Origin: Streptacidiphilus neutrinimicus | GTDB taxonomy: Bacteria; Actinomycetota; Actinomycetes; Streptomycetales; Streptomycetaceae | Reading direction: 5' to 3' | Length of the DNA: 64,000 nt | NCBI RefSeq assembly: GCF_000787815.1 | Contig: NZ_BBPO01000004.1 | Coordinates: 4,475-68,474, forward strand | Shown here: positions 8,646 through 18,427 of the stretch, piece after piece | Layout: every line of letters begins with the position of its first letter | How positions within the stretch are numbered: the stretch's first letter is position 1 | Made by a program: the position numbers and the translations under genes | Notes under the pieces: generated by a model | Database searches by the model: none | Told to the model about the DNA's origin: nothing | Seen by the model: the letters and a program-made list of their open reading frames with translations, nothing else

Positions 8646-9428
8646 ATGACCACCGCCGCCTCGGAGAAGATGCCGGCCCTCTACCTGGGCCACGGCGCGC
8701 CGCCGCTCGCCGACGACGCCCTGTGGACGGGCCAGCTCGCGGCGTGGTCCGCGGAGCTGCCCAAGCCCAAGGCGGTGCTGATGATCTCCGCGCACTGGGA
8801 GGAGGCGCCGCTCGCCCTCGGCGCGACCACGACCGTGCCGCTGGTCTACGACTTCTGGGGCTTCCCGCAGCACTACTACGACGTCACCTACGCCGCCCCC
8901 GGCGCGCCCGAGCTGGCCGACTCCGTCCGCAAGCTGCTGCGCGGCGCGGGCAGCCCCGTGCAGGACATCCCCGACCGGGGCCTCGACCACGGGGCCTACG
9001 TCCCGCTGGTCGAGATGTACCCCGACGCCGACGTCCCCGTGCTCCAGGTGTCGATGCCCACTCTTGATCCTGCCGAGCTGATGCGGATCGGACGCAAGCT
9101 CGCGCCCCTGCGGGACGAGGGCGTCCTCATCGTGGGCAGCGGCTTCTTCACCCACAACCTGCGGGCCCTCACCCAGGACGGCAGCGTCCACTCGATCATG
9201 ACGGAGTTCGACGACTGGGGCCGCCGCGCCCTGGAGGCCCAGGACATCGACGCCCTGCTCGACTTCGAGCACAAGGCGCCCGCCGGCCACCTCGCGCACC
9301 CGCGCACGGAGCACTTCGCGCCGCTCTTCGTCACCCTCGGCGCGGCCGAGGACGAACTCGGCTCCGGGCGCAGCGTCATCGACGGCTTCTGGATGGGCTT
9401 GTCCAAGCGCTCCCTCCAGTTCGGCTGA
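8646..9428 (+). CDS. extradiol ring-cleavage dioxygenase, DODA/LigB class III type
   Basis: 260 residues. GHGAP near residue 15, SAHWE near residue 47 and RGLDHGAYVP near residue 110 supply the His/Glu metal ligands of the DODA-type family, related to LigB catechol dioxygenases. The length matches the single-domain members. The reaction is probably 4,5-extradiol cleavage of a DOPA- or catechol-like substrate with Fe or Zn. GAGGAC precedes the ATG at 8646. It is monocistronic and sits behind the paired GTTCAAATCTGAAC sites, so it is probably induced by a small phenolic compound or oxidative signal (inference). Confidence 0.85.
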   Translation: MTTAASEKMPALYLGHGAPPLADDALWTGQLAAWSAELPKPKAVLMISAHWEEAPLALGATTTVPLVYDFWGFPQHYYDVTYAAPGAPELADSVRKLLRGAGSPVQDIPDRGLDHGAYVPLVEMYPDADVPVLQVSMPTLDPAELMRIGRKLAPLRDEGVLIVGSGFFTHNLRALTQDGSVHSIMTEFDDWGRRALEAQDIDALLDFEHKAPAGHLAHPRTEHFAPLFVTLGAAEDELGSGRSVIDGFWMGLSKRSLQFG

Positions 9429-9677
9429 GCACGCCAGAACCGACGTGTCGGCGACATGCCGACCCTGTGTCAGCGGCCGTGACTGCGGCCCCCGTCCGCG
9501 AGGTGGTGGCGTGCGCGTGCGCGAGGAGCGAAGGTGCGAGGTGCACCCGTGCGAGGTGCGGGGGCCAGCGTGGGCCCGCCCTCGGGAACCGCGCCCGTCG
9601 TTCGCCCACCGCGCAATTCTTTCGCCCAGCGCAGAGCAGGGTTCCGCCGGTCCGGTCCGCCGCACAGACTGCTCGTC

Positions 9678-10736
9678 ATGAAGCTTCTCGTGATCGGTGG
9701 ATCGGTGTTCGTGGGGCGGGCGTTCGCCGAGGAGGGCGTGCGGCGCGGCTGGGAGGTGACGGTCTTCAACCGGGGCCGCAGCCAGAACGATCCGGACGGC
9801 GTCCGCTCACTGCGCGGCGACCGGACCGACGAGGCGGACCTCGCCGCGCTCGCGGCCGCCGGGCCCTACGACGCCGTGGTCGACGTCTGCGGCTACGTCC
9901 CCCTCGAGGTCGCCAAGTCCGCCGCCGCGCTCGCGGCGAGCGCGGACGCGTACCTGTTCGTGTCGACGATCAACGTCTACCCCGGCTTCCCCGCCGAACC
10001 AACCGACGAGCTCTCGCCCCGCCAGGGCGGCCGCGCCGACGCCGGTCCGGACGACGGCGACTACGGCTGGCTGAAGGACGGCTGCGAGAAGGCCGTCCGC
10101 GCGGCCTTCCCCGGACGCGTCGTCGTGCTGCAACCGGGCCTGATCGTCGGCCCGCACGACCGCGCCCGCCGCACCACCGCGTGGCTGCGCCGCGCCGCAC
10201 AGGGAGGGCGGATGGCCGTCCCCGGCACGCCCGACCGTGCCCTGCGCCTCATCGACGTGCGCGACCTCGCCGCCTTCGGGCTGGACCTGCTGTCCGGCGC
10301 GCCGCGCGACGAGGTCGAGGACTACCTCGTCTCCGGCGCGCCGGACAACGGCACCTGGGGCGACTTCCTCGCCGCCTGCGTGGCCGCCACCGGCGGCAAG
10401 GCGGAACTCGCCTACATCGACGACCGGATCTTCGTCGACCACGAGGTGGAACCGTGGACCGAGCTCCCGCTCTGGCTCCCGGCCGACCGCGGGGACTGCG
10501 CAGCCGTGTGGGACGCGTCGAGCGCGAAGGCGCTGGCCGCGGGCGTGCGCTGCCGCCCGATCACGGACTCCGTCCGGGAGACGGCCGCGTGGCTCTTCGG
10601 CCCCGGCGGCGAGCAGGAGGCGTTCGAGGACTACCGTCAGTTCAGCGCCTGGACGCCGTTCCTGTCGGAGGAGAAGGAGCAGGCCATCCTGGCGGCCCAC
10701 GACGCCCGCGACGGTCACGACGCCCGCGAGGGCTGA
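9678..10736 (+). CDS. NAD-dependent epimerase/reductase family protein
   Basis: 352 residues of an extended SDR. The N-terminal glycine motif is GGSVFVG, a variant of GxxGxxG. An STINVYPG segment supplies the Ser, and YGWLKDGCE gives the Tyr/Lys pair with standard spacing. The C-terminal half, with FLAACVAATGG and LPLWLPAD, is typical of sugar-nucleotide-like reductases of unknown substrate in actinomycetes. The ATG at 9678 begins right at the first strand. No operon partner is evident. The 250 bp upstream is G/C-rich and shows no recognisable site. Confidence 0.78.
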   Translation: MKLLVIGGSVFVGRAFAEEGVRRGWEVTVFNRGRSQNDPDGVRSLRGDRTDEADLAALAAAGPYDAVVDVCGYVPLEVAKSAAALAASADAYLFVSTINVYPGFPAEPTDELSPRQGGRADAGPDDGDYGWLKDGCEKAVRAAFPGRVVVLQPGLIVGPHDRARRTTAWLRRAAQGGRMAVPGTPDRALRLIDVRDLAAFGLDLLSGAPRDEVEDYLVSGAPDNGTWGDFLAACVAATGGKAELAYIDDRIFVDHEVEPWTELPLWLPADRGDCAAVWDASSAKALAAGVRCRPITDSVRETAAWLFGPGGEQEAFEDYRQFSAWTPFLSEEKEQAILAAHDARDGHDAREG

Positions 10737-10800
10737 GGGGCGGTGGCCGACGACGCCCTCACGACGGCGGCGACTCGGAGCGGAGGTGCAACCGGAGGGG

Positions 10801-11046
10801 CTACACGGAGGGGAGACCGGCGTTCCCGCGGTTCAGCTCGTTCGCTATCGCCACGAAGGCCCGGCGCTCCGCGCGGGAGAGAGCGACCTGCTCGTCCGGG
10901 TCGAGGCCGATCCCGCTGACGCCGACGGCCCACGGGCGGAAGGCGGCGAGCCAGACGGCCCGTACGCCCATCAAGGTCCACAGGCCCGCGACTCCGAGCA
11001 GCGTGTACAGGGCGACTGCATGGAGTGGACTCAGCTGCTGGTGCAT
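10801..11046 (-). CDS. small single-span membrane protein
   Basis: 81 residues from the ATG at 11046; a GTG at 11076 would add ten. There is one clear membrane helix (ALYTLLGVAGLWTLMGVRAVW) followed by a cytosolic tail with a charged ALSRAERRAFVAIANEL helix. GAGAGGAC lies upstream of the ATG, with rather long spacing. No family recognised. It converges on the epimerase gene. Confidence 0.5.
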   Translation of the reverse strand: MHQQLSPLHAVALYTLLGVAGLWTLMGVRAVWLAAFRPWAVGVSGIGLDPDEQVALSRAERRAFVAIANELNRGNAGLPSV

Positions 11047-11177
11047 ACCCTGGACCGTCCTCTCGGAGCCCGACACGAGCGGGACAACAGGCTCTTGCCC
11101 GCGCTTGCGGCCTAGTTAACACCCCGTTCCGGATCTTCGGAACCTCGGGGTCGGACCGGGCTGGAGCGCGGCTCGAG

Positions 11178-12164
11178 TCAGCTGTTGTCGACGGTCGGCG
11201 CCGACGCCGCGCCGGACGCCTGGTCGAGTGTCGCCCCGGGCGTCGTCCCGGGCGCCGACTCAGGCGCGGTCGCGGTCCAGCTGGCGAGCAGCCGCAGGGC
11301 CTCCGCCGAGGCAGAGCCCGGCTCGGCGGCGTAGGTGACGAGCATCTGGCCCGCGTCGGCGGGCAGCACCAGCGACTCGTTCACGAGCGTGAGCCGGCCG
11401 ACTACCGGGTGGTGCAGCTCCTTCGTGCACGGGCCCGTGCCCCGCACGTCGTGGGCGGCCCACCACTGGCGGAACAGGGGGCTCTTGACCGACAGCTCGC
11501 CGATCAGCGCGGCCAGACGCGGGTCGTCGGGGGAGCGGCCGGCGTGCATCCGCAGGCCCGCCACCACGTCCCGGGCCTTGCCCTCCCAGTCGAGGTACAA
11601 CTCGTGCGAGGCGGGGTCCATGAAGACGATCCACGCCATGTTCCGCTGCTCCGGCGGCCGCGAAGCGAAGTCGCCGAGCAGCGCGGCGGCCATCCGGTTC
11701 CAGGCCAGGATGTCGCAGCGGCGGCCCAGCACGTAGGCGGGGACGGAGTCCATCGCGTCCAGCAGGTGCTGCAACTGCGGGCGCACCCGCTCCGGGCGGA
11801 CCGCCGTCGCCGACCGCCCGCGGCGCGGCGCGGGCTTGGCGAGGTGCTCCAGGTGCTCGCGCTCGGCGCGGTTCAGGCGCAGCGCGTCCGCGATGGCCTC
11901 CAGCACGGCCGCCGACACGTTGTGCGCGTTGCCCTGCTCCAGCCGCGTGTAGTACGCGACGCTGACCCCGGCCAGCTGCGCCAGCTCCTCGCGGCGCAGC
12001 CCCGGTACCCGGCGCCGCGCGCCGAAGTAGGGCAGGCCCACGTCCTCCGGTTGCAGGCGCGCCCGCCGGGTCCGCAGGAACTCGCTCAGCTCGGCGCGCG
12101 GGTCAAGGGGAGCGGGGGTGTCCTGCGGGGCGGCTGGGTCCGTCGGGGCGGTGTCGGGGCTCAT
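11178..12164 (-). CDS. XRE-family regulator with MmyB-like ligand-binding domain
   Basis: 328 residues. The helix-turn-helix ([22 protein letters not shown]) lies at about residues 60-85. The C-terminal 190 residues show the MmyB-type PAS-like sensor pattern ([36 protein letters not shown]...FRQWW). Members usually repress or activate a divergent oxidoreductase gene in response to a lipid-like or redox ligand. Here the divergent gene is the alcohol dehydrogenase at 12284, only 119 bp away. I chose ATG 12164 (MSPDTAPT) because the longer frame runs into the divergent promoter. The C-terminus is a low-complexity Ala/Pro/Thr tail. Confidence 0.85.
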   Translation of the reverse strand: MSPDTAPTDPAAPQDTPAPLDPRAELSEFLRTRRARLQPEDVGLPYFGARRRVPGLRREELAQLAGVSVAYYTRLEQGNAHNVSAAVLEAIADALRLNRAEREHLEHLAKPAPRRGRSATAVRPERVRPQLQHLLDAMDSVPAYVLGRRCDILAWNRMAAALLGDFASRPPEQRNMAWIVFMDPASHELYLDWEGKARDVVAGLRMHAGRSPDDPRLAALIGELSVKSPLFRQWWAAHDVRGTGPCTKELHHPVVGRLTLVNESLVLPADAGQMLVTYAAEPGSASAEALRLLASWTATAPESAPGTTPGATLDQASGAASAPTVDNS

Positions 12165-12283
12165 GTCAGTCAAGTATGCGGGCGATCGTGCGTACCAGGG
12201 TGACCCTCCCAGTGGTAGGAACCGCAGGCATACGTTCACGGAGGGTCTGGCTGCGGCTTCGCCCACCCGGCAGCCTGTTCCTC

Positions 12284-13336
12284 ATGACTACGAGCACGAT
12301 CCCCGCGTTCGCCGCCCCGGCCGCCAAGGCCCCGCTGGAGCGCACCACCGTGCCGCGCCGCGAGCTCGGCCCGCACGACATCCTCATCGACATCGCCTAC
12401 GCAGGTATCTGCCACTCGGACATCCACCAGGTCAACGAGGAGTGGGGTCCGGCCATCTTCCCGATGGTGCCCGGCCACGAGATCGCCGGAACCGTCGCCG
12501 CGGTCGGCTCCGCCGTCACCCGGCACCAGGTCGGCGACCGCGTCGGCGTCGGCTGCCTGGTCGACTCCTGTGGTGAGTGCGAGCAGTGCCAGGCGGGCTT
12601 CGAGCAGTTCTGCTCCGGCCCCGGCGGCGCCACCGGCACCTACAACGACACCGGCCGCGACGGCGAGCCCACCTACGGCGGCTACGCCAAGCAGGTCGTC
12701 GTCACCGAGCGCTTCGCGCTCAAGATCCCCGAGGGCATCCCGCTGGACACGGCCGCGCCACTGCTGTGCGCCGGCATCACCACCTACTCGCCGCTGGACC
12801 GCTTCGGCGCGGGCCCGGGCAAGAAGGTCGCCGTCGTCGGGCTCGGCGGCCTCGGCCACATGGCCGTCAAGATCGCCCACGCCAAGGGCGCCGAGGTGAC
12901 GGTGCTGTCGCAGTCGCTGCGCAAGCGCGACGAGGGCCTGAAGCTGGGCGCCGACCACTACTACGCCACCGGCGACGCGACCACCTTCGAGAAGCTGGCC
13001 GGCTCCTTCGACCTGATCGTCAACACGGTCTCGGCGGAGATCGACCTCAACGCGTACCTGGCCCTGCTCAAGCCGAACGGCGCCCTGGTCCAGGTCGGCG
13101 CGCCGCCGGTCCCGGTGCCGGTCGCGGTCTTCTCCCTCATCGGCGGCAACAAGACCCTGGCCGGTTCGATGATCGGCGGAATCCCGCAGACGCAGGAGAT
13201 GTTGGACTTCTGCGCGGAGCACGGCATCGGAGCGGAGGTCGAGGTGATCCGGGCGGACCAGATCAACGAGGCCTACACCCGCGTCCTCAACAGCGACGTG
13301 CGCTACCGCTTCGTGATCGACACCGCGACGATCTGA
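12284..13336 (+). CDS. zinc-dependent NAD(P) alcohol dehydrogenase, cinnamyl-alcohol/YahK type
   Basis: 350 residues. Catalytic zinc motif [10 protein letters not shown] then GHEIAGTV; four-cysteine structural zinc site in [15 protein letters not shown]; Rossmann [15 protein letters not shown]. This is the CAD/YahK pattern, mostly NADPH-dependent aldehyde reduction. The start is ATG 12284, since the upstream extension overlaps the regulator's promoter. It is probably co-transcribed with the Old Yellow Enzyme gene 43 bp downstream, giving paired C=C and C=O reduction of enals. The divergent MmyB-type regulator is the likely controller. Confidence 0.88.
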   Translation: MTTSTIPAFAAPAAKAPLERTTVPRRELGPHDILIDIAYAGICHSDIHQVNEEWGPAIFPMVPGHEIAGTVAAVGSAVTRHQVGDRVGVGCLVDSCGECEQCQAGFEQFCSGPGGATGTYNDTGRDGEPTYGGYAKQVVVTERFALKIPEGIPLDTAAPLLCAGITTYSPLDRFGAGPGKKVAVVGLGGLGHMAVKIAHAKGAEVTVLSQSLRKRDEGLKLGADHYYATGDATTFEKLAGSFDLIVNTVSAEIDLNAYLALLKPNGALVQVGAPPVPVPVAVFSLIGGNKTLAGSMIGGIPQTQEMLDFCAEHGIGAEVEVIRADQINEAYTRVLNSDVRYRFVIDTATI

Positions 13337-13379
13337 CCTCTCCTCCTCTCCACCTTCCGCCTTCAGGAGCACAGTCCCG

Positions 13380-14459
13380 ATGAGCCTGCTGTTCGAGCCC
13401 CTCGCCCTGCGTGACATCTCCGCGCCCAACCGGGTCTGGATGGCGCCGATGTGCCAGTATTCGGCACCGGCCGAGGGGCCCGACACCGGCGCACCGGGGG
13501 AGTGGCACTTCCAGCACCTCGCCTCCCGCGCGGCGGGCGGCACGGGTCTGGTCCTGACCGAGGCGACGGCGGTGGTCCCCGAGGGCCGCATCAGCCCGTG
13601 GGACCTGGGCATCTGGAACGACACCCAGGCCGCCGCCTTCCGGCGGATCACCGCCTTCCTGCGCGAGCTGGGCGCCGTCCCCGGCATCCAGCTCGCGCAC
13701 GCGGGCCGCAAGGCGTCCTCGGCGCGTCCGTGGGACACCCCGGGCGGCTCGCTCCCCGCGGACCACCCGCTCGCCTGGCAGAGCGTCGCGCCGAGCGACG
13801 TGGCCTTCGGCGCGATGACCGCGCCGACCGAGCTGAGCGTCGATCAGATCGGCGAGACCGTGCGCCGCTTCGCGGAGGCGGCGGAGCGGGCGCTGGCAGC
13901 GGGGTTCCAGGTCGCGGAGATCCACGGCGCGCACGGCTACCTGGTGCACGAGTTCCTCTCGCCGTACTCGAACCACCGCACGGACGCCTACGGCGGCCCG
14001 ATCGAGAACCGCATGCGCTTCGCGCTGGAGGTGACCGAGGCCGTCCGCGCGGTCTGGCCGGACGAACTGCCGCTGTTCTTCCGCGTCTCGGCCACCGACT
14101 GGATCGACGAGGGCGGCTGGACCGCGGACGACACGGTCCTGCTGGCCAAGGAGCTCCAGGCCCGCGGCGTGGACCTGCTCGACGTCTCCACCGGCGGCAA
14201 CGTCCCGGACGCGCGCATCCCGGTGGAGCCGCACTACCAGGTCCCCTTCGCCACCCGGGTCCGCAGCGAGGCCGGGCTCGCGACGGCGGCCGTCGGCCTG
14301 ATCACCGACCCTCACCAGGCCGAGCAGATCCTCGCCTCCGGCGAGGCCGACGCCGTCCTCCTGGGCCGCGAGCTCCTCCGCAACCCCTACTGGGCCCGCC
14401 ACGCGGCCGCCGCCCTCGGCCACGCCCTCCCCAAGCTCGACCAGTACGCCCGCGCCTGA
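13380..14459 (+). CDS. NADH:flavin oxidoreductase, Old Yellow Enzyme (YqjM/XenA-like)
   Basis: 359 residues of a TIM-barrel FMN enzyme. MAPMCQYSA at residue 21 carries the Cys typical of the YqjM/thermophilic-like class. HAGRK and EIHGAHGYLVHEFLSPYSN give the substrate-binding His pair and FMN contacts, and a C-terminal LGRELLRNPYW segment closes the barrel. It reduces activated alkenes with NAD(P)H. The ATG follows a TTCAGGAGCAC binding site. It is downstream of the alcohol dehydrogenase and probably acts with it on alpha,beta-unsaturated aldehydes or ketones. Confidence 0.9.
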   Translation: MSLLFEPLALRDISAPNRVWMAPMCQYSAPAEGPDTGAPGEWHFQHLASRAAGGTGLVLTEATAVVPEGRISPWDLGIWNDTQAAAFRRITAFLRELGAVPGIQLAHAGRKASSARPWDTPGGSLPADHPLAWQSVAPSDVAFGAMTAPTELSVDQIGETVRRFAEAAERALAAGFQVAEIHGAHGYLVHEFLSPYSNHRTDAYGGPIENRMRFALEVTEAVRAVWPDELPLFFRVSATDWIDEGGWTADDTVLLAKELQARGVDLLDVSTGGNVPDARIPVEPHYQVPFATRVRSEAGLATAAVGLITDPHQAEQILASGEADAVLLGRELLRNPYWARHAAAALGHALPKLDQYARA

Positions 14460-14951
14460 TCCGCGCCTGACCCGAGGCGTCCGCCGCCTGCGGCCAAGCC
14501 GGTCGACGGCCTCCTGGCCGGCGAGTCCTGGCCTCGAAGGGGGCTGGGGTCGACCGAATGCCGCGGACCTGTTCGACAGGGTCAGCCCGCCGCGCGGCCG
14601 CTGCGGCGGGCTGCGTCGATGGCCTGCCGGACGTGGTCGCCCAGCTCGGTGAAGGTTTCCCACGCCAGAACGGATAAGGTCGTCGGCCCCCGCTGGAACG
14701 GATATGCCGGCCGGGATCCTCGGAATCCCCGGCATGAGGCCGGGCGTAGGACTGATCGGCATCGCATGCGGGTCCCCCGGGCGCGGGCCTCGCAGCTGCG
14801 AGGCGATCGCGGGAATCCGTGAAGAAATGCAGGAGGACACTCCGCGATTCCATCGCCCATGCCGTCTGAACTCCTCCTCCGAGGAATTTCGGTAGGGTGG
14901 CGGGTGAATCCAGAAAAGCACGTGGTGCTATTTTCCGCGAGGTCGTCCGTA
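14460..14951. other. 490-bp intergenic stretch without a supported gene
   Basis: No frame on either strand keeps the local codon bias. Two near-complementary arms, ATGCCGG at 14704-14710 and CCGGCAT at 14731-14737, flank a 20-nt centre containing GGGATCCTCGGAATCCC and could fold as a hairpin. Nearer the Mop gene the DNA becomes AT-richer (from about 14860), which is where a promoter is expected. Confidence 0.45.
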
Positions 14952-15371
14952 ATGACTTTGAGCATTCGCAACCAGATCCCCGGCACCGTCACCTCCGTCA
15001 CCACCGGTGAGGCCATGGCGATCGTCAAGGCAAGGCTGCAGGGCGGCCAGGAGATCACCGCCGCGATCACCGTGGATGCGGTCAAGGAGCTGGGCCTGCA
15101 CGAGGGCGGTGCTGTGCGCGCGGTCGTGAAGTCCACCGAGGTCTCCCTCGCCACCGGCCCGGTGTCCGGGCTCAGCATTCGCAACCAGATCCCCGGCACC
15201 GTCACGGACGTCGCGACCGGCAACGCCATGGCCGCCGTCAAGGTCTCCGTCCAGGGCGGGGAGCTCACCGCCGCCATCACCAAGGACGCCGTCACCGAGC
15301 TCGGCCTCGCCGTCGGCTCCTCGGTGGTCGCGCTGATCAAGTCGACGGAGGTCGCCCTGGCCACCGCCTGA
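14952..15371 (+). CDS. di-Mop molybdopterin/molybdate-binding protein
   Basis: 139 residues made of two Mop domains, each opening with LSIRNQIPGTVT and containing an A(A/I)VK strand, an ITAAIT-like strand, a D-A-V-(K/T)-E-L-G-L helix and a VKSTEV end (residues 3-69 and 75-139). Mop domains bind molybdate oxyanion in hexameric or trimeric assemblies and serve storage or homeostasis. The protein is free-standing, with no ModE helix-turn-helix and no ModABC genes nearby. A TTCGGTAGGGTGG region precedes it. The two halves are nearly identical in stretches at DNA level, so the duplication is recent or gene-converted. Confidence 0.88.
   Translation: MTLSIRNQIPGTVTSVTTGEAMAIVKARLQGGQEITAAITVDAVKELGLHEGGAVRAVVKSTEVSLATGPVSGLSIRNQIPGTVTDVATGNAMAAVKVSVQGGELTAAITKDAVTELGLAVGSSVVALIKSTEVALATA
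14961..15205 (+). repeat. 32-bp identical repeat pair inside the di-Mop gene
   Basis: The 32 bases beginning AGCATTCGCAACCAGATCCC occur identically at 14961-14992 and 15174-15205, marking the start of each Mop domain. Identity at synonymous positions shows recent duplication or conversion. Confidence 0.85.
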
Positions 15372-15425
15372 CCAGCGTCAACTGCGGGCGGCGGGAGGCC
15401 AGCAGGAGCTCACGGCCCGCGTCCG

Positions 15426-15797
15426 TCACAGGGGCGTGAGGATGTCCTGGTCCGCGCCGTCGAGGACGAAGCCGTTGTCCCATCGGACCCGGGCGGTCAC
15501 CCCGCTGCCGCGTTCCCGGTACGCGGCCCACTCCGGCTCCAGCAGGGCGATCTGCGCCTCCAGTTGCTCTCGGCTCGCAGCCGGCATGGTGTGCCCGTAG
15601 TCGTCGAACAGCCCCTTGAGCCGCTGGTACTCCCGGACCTCCTCGTTCTCCGGGAGTTCCGTCACCCGCTCGACGGTGCCTTCGAGGCCCGCTCCCAGCG
15701 AGAGGAACCCGACGACGGCCCCGAGCTCACCGGCGACTGCCTCACCGATCCCCAGGTCCTCCGCCAGCCTGACGCGTCGGCCTTCCTCCAGGGTCAT
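15426..15797 (-). CDS. small hypothetical acidic protein
   Basis: 123 residues from ATG 15797, with GGGAGAGG upstream. The N-terminal half is acidic and helical (RLAEDLGIGEAVAGELGAVV). The middle EYQRLKGLFDDYGHTM segment may be a short coiled coil, and the C-terminal strand region (TARVRWDNGFVLDGADQDIL) ends in Leu. I do not recognise a family. It converges on the di-Mop gene. Confidence 0.55.
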   Translation of the reverse strand: MTLEEGRRVRLAEDLGIGEAVAGELGAVVGFLSLGAGLEGTVERVTELPENEEVREYQRLKGLFDDYGHTMPAASREQLEAQIALLEPEWAAYRERGSGVTARVRWDNGFVLDGADQDILTPL

Positions 15798-16238
15798 CCG
15801 TTCTCTGCCTCTCCCTCGATCGGCGCCACCGGCGCACCCGCTCTCCCCGCCCCGCACATTATCCGCCGCCACCACGACGGCCTGGGGTGCCCGGCACTCG
15901 CGTCGGGGGAGTTGTGTCCCGCCACAGCCAGGAGCGCGCTCACGGCTGTGGCGGGGAGTTGCAGGGCGATGCCTGCTCCACGCTGGGGGGACCGCATGGG
16001 GTCGGGACGGCAACGGCGATCGCATCAGCCGACTCGCTGCTGATCTCGGTCGAGCTCCCCGCGCCGCACGTACGAGAGGGCGACCTCCTGACCCCTGCGG
16101 CGAACTGCGCCTTTGTGGGGACCTTGTCGCGGCGGGCGCGCTGTCGACAACGTTGGCCCGCCGGGGAGAAGGCAGAGAGCGGGGGTCTGATCGGCGCCTG
16201 CGCCCAGGACAGGGTCGGACATCCGCTTCGGTGGTGCG
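15798..16238. other. 440-bp stretch without a supported gene
   Basis: Overlapping short frames in all phases, none with steady third-position bias and none with a good ribosome binding site. No inverted repeat long enough for a terminator was noticed after the lipoprotein gene that ends here on the minus strand. Confidence 0.45.
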
Positions 16239-16769
16239 TCAGCCTCGGCGGCCGGGGATCGTGGTGGCGGTGGGGGCGGGGGTGGGCCGGAGGAGCACGC
16301 ACTCGTGGCTGCTGCGCTTGGTGACCCGTCCGTTGGGCCCGATGACGACCACGGTCACGCCTGACGCCGTGGTGTCCGGGTCGGCCAGGCGTGCCGCGGC
16401 GGCCGTGCAGATCAGTTGGCGGAGTGCGATCGACGGCAGGGGTCTGGTGCCCGCGGGCAGTTGCAACGTCACCTCGGCGCCGTTCACCGTGACCGCGGGA
16501 GCGGCGACGCCGCTCAGAGCGGTCGTCATGCCGAGTCGCCTCTCCCGCATGTCGGGGCCTGAGAGCAGGAGTTTGACGGCCACGCCCGTGTCGGTCGGGG
16601 TCGCCATCGGAGAGCTGGTGGGGACGAGGTGGCCGTCGATGACGAAGTAGAGGACCGGGCCCACGGGCGTGACACCGGTGGCCGGGTCGCCGGACTGGAT
16701 CACGCCGGTCGCGGGGATTCCGCAGCCGGACAGCAGCAGGACTGCGGCGAGCAGTATCACTCGCTTCAT
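16239..16769 (-). CDS. secreted lipoprotein, GerMN-like, partner of the sensor kinase
   Basis: 176 residues. A typical lipoprotein signal ends at the lipobox LSGC with Cys16, so the protein is expected outside the membrane as a lipid-anchored factor. The mature part (GPVLYFVIDGHLVPT, then VAVKLLLSGPD) fits the GerMN-type fold seen in sporulation lipoproteins and LpqB. Its ATG overlaps the kinase stop as ATGA, so it is translationally coupled and probably modulates the kinase's sensing. Comparable lipoproteins accompany the AfsQ and Cse two-component systems. Confidence 0.8.
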   Translation of the reverse strand: MKRVILLAAVLLLSGCGIPATGVIQSGDPATGVTPVGPVLYFVIDGHLVPTSSPMATPTDTGVAVKLLLSGPDMRERRLGMTTALSGVAAPAVTVNGAEVTLQLPAGTRPLPSIALRQLICTAAAARLADPDTTASGVTVVVIGPNGRVTKRSSHECVLLRPTPAPTATTIPGRRG

Positions 16770-18427
16770 GCTCGAGCCTCCTCATCGGGTTCCCATCCCG
16801 GTTCCGACCCCGGTTCCGACTCCGACTCCGACCCCGGGTTCGTCTCCGGCAGCGGGAGCTCGACGGTCAGCAGCGCACCTCCGCCCGGGTGGTTGGCCGC
16901 CCGGATCGTGCCGCCGTGCAGGTGCACGTTCTCGGCGGTGATCGCGAGGCCAAGCCCGCTGCCCTCGGTCCGGGTGCGGGCGGTGTCGGACTTGTAGAAG
17001 CGGTCGAAGATGTGCGGCAGGACCGTCTCCGAGATGCCCGGCCCGCTGTCCAGGACCTCGATCACCGCCCACCGTGTCGTTCCGTCCGCGGCGGGCGGCC
17101 GCCGGAGCTCGCGGAGCGTGAGCTGGACCGGAGGCGCGCCGTGGCGCAGCGCGTTCCCGACCAGGTTCGCGACGACCACGTCGAGGCGGCGCGGGTCGAC
17201 CCGGCCCCGCAGCGCCGGGGGCTCTGGCAGGCAGGTGGCCACGCGGTCCTGCCAGGCCCGGGCGCAGAGGGTGCGCCGGACCGACTCGACCAGGTCGATC
17301 ACGTCCAGATGGAGCGCGGCGGTGCCGGCGTCGAAGCGGGAGACCTCCATGAGGTCCTCCACCAGCCGGGCCAGGTTGGCGGTCTCCTGGCTGATGAGCC
17401 GTACGGCGATGGCGGTGTCGGGGTCCAGGCCGACGGCGTCCTCGTCGAGGACGTCGGTGACGACGGACATGGCCGCCAGCGGTGTGCGCAGTTCGTGGGA
17501 GACGTCCGCGGCGAAGCGGCGAGCCTTGGCCTCCATGCGGCGCAGTTCGGCGATGGATTCCTCCAGCGCGGCGGCGGTCTCGTTGAAGCTGTGGGACAGC
17601 TCGGCGAGCTCGTCCGAGCCGTGGACGGCGAGGCGGGTGTCGAGCCGGCCCTCGGCGATACGCCGGGTGGCGTGGCGCAGTTCCCGCACCGGACGCAGCA
17701 CGCCCCGGGCGGCGAGCAGGGCGAGCAGCACCGCCAGGACCAGCGCGGGCACGGTGGCCCGCTCCGCGGCCGTGACCAGGGCCTGGACGTAGGCCAGTTC
17801 GCTGTCCTGGGGCGCCACCACGAAGACCGTGAGGCCGGTGGCCGTGCGCCCGTTGTCCGCCGAGGCGAACATGACCGGCATGCCGACCACGAGGCAGGAG
17901 CGGCCGCCGTCGGCGGTGACACGCTGGAAGACGGTCGCCGTGTGGGTGGTCGCCTCCGTGCGCAGGTCGCGCGTCAACTCGGAGAACCGGTCCTGCGGTG
18001 TCGAGGTCGCGCTCAGGCCGTGGTAGGTCACCAGCACCCGCCACTGCTGGGAGGGGTCGGCCATGGCGACGGAGGTCGCGAACCCGTCCAGGTCCCCTTG
18101 GCGGGGCGGGAAGGCGAGGTCGGGGGCGAGGTTGTCGACCCGGTCGCGCAGGAGCCGGATGACGGTGTCCTGGCTCTGCTGGAGGATGCCGGTGCGCGCC
18201 TCACGGAACGTCAAAGCACCCGTGGAGAGCGCGGCGGCCACGGCGACCAGCCCGAACGCGGCCACCAGCCGGACGCGCAGGCCGCCCGGCAGCGACGGAC
18301 GGGGCAGGCGTCGGCGCCGGGGCGAGGTGTGCGGAGGCGAGGCGTGCGGAGCAGACGTGTGCCGGGGCGAGGCGTGCGGAGGAGACGTGTGCGAAGGCGA
18401 GGTACGAGAGGCCAAGGGTTCGGTCAT
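16766..18427 (-). CDS. HAMP-containing sensor histidine kinase (AfsQ2/CseC-like)
   Basis: 553 residues. A His/Ser/Pro-rich N-terminal tail is followed by TM1 (about 50-72), an extracytoplasmic sensor domain of about 150 residues, TM2 (about 225-245), HAMP, HisKA with VSHELRTPLAAM, and HATPase_c with N-box NLVGNALRHG and G-boxes DSGPGI and GSGLGLAI. The ATG overlaps the response-regulator stop as ATGA. It is the middle gene of regulator-kinase-lipoprotein, the arrangement of the afsQ and cse operons. The divergent penicillin-binding protein supports an envelope-stress role (inference). The tail encoding SEPGSEPGWEPDEE is a short DNA repeat of CCGACTCCGA-type units. Confidence 0.87.
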   Translation of the reverse strand: MTEPLASRTSPSHTSPPHASPRHTSAPHASPPHTSPRRRRLPRPSLPGGLRVRLVAAFGLVAVAAALSTGALTFREARTGILQQSQDTVIRLLRDRVDNLAPDLAFPPRQGDLDGFATSVAMADPSQQWRVLVTYHGLSATSTPQDRFSELTRDLRTEATTHTATVFQRVTADGGRSCLVVGMPVMFASADNGRTATGLTVFVVAPQDSELAYVQALVTAAERATVPALVLAVLLALLAARGVLRPVRELRHATRRIAEGRLDTRLAVHGSDELAELSHSFNETAAALEESIAELRRMEAKARRFAADVSHELRTPLAAMSVVTDVLDEDAVGLDPDTAIAVRLISQETANLARLVEDLMEVSRFDAGTAALHLDVIDLVESVRRTLCARAWQDRVATCLPEPPALRGRVDPRRLDVVVANLVGNALRHGAPPVQLTLRELRRPPAADGTTRWAVIEVLDSGPGISETVLPHIFDRFYKSDTARTRTEGSGLGLAITAENVHLHGGTIRAANHPGGGALLTVELPLPETNPGSESESEPGSEPGWEPDEEARA

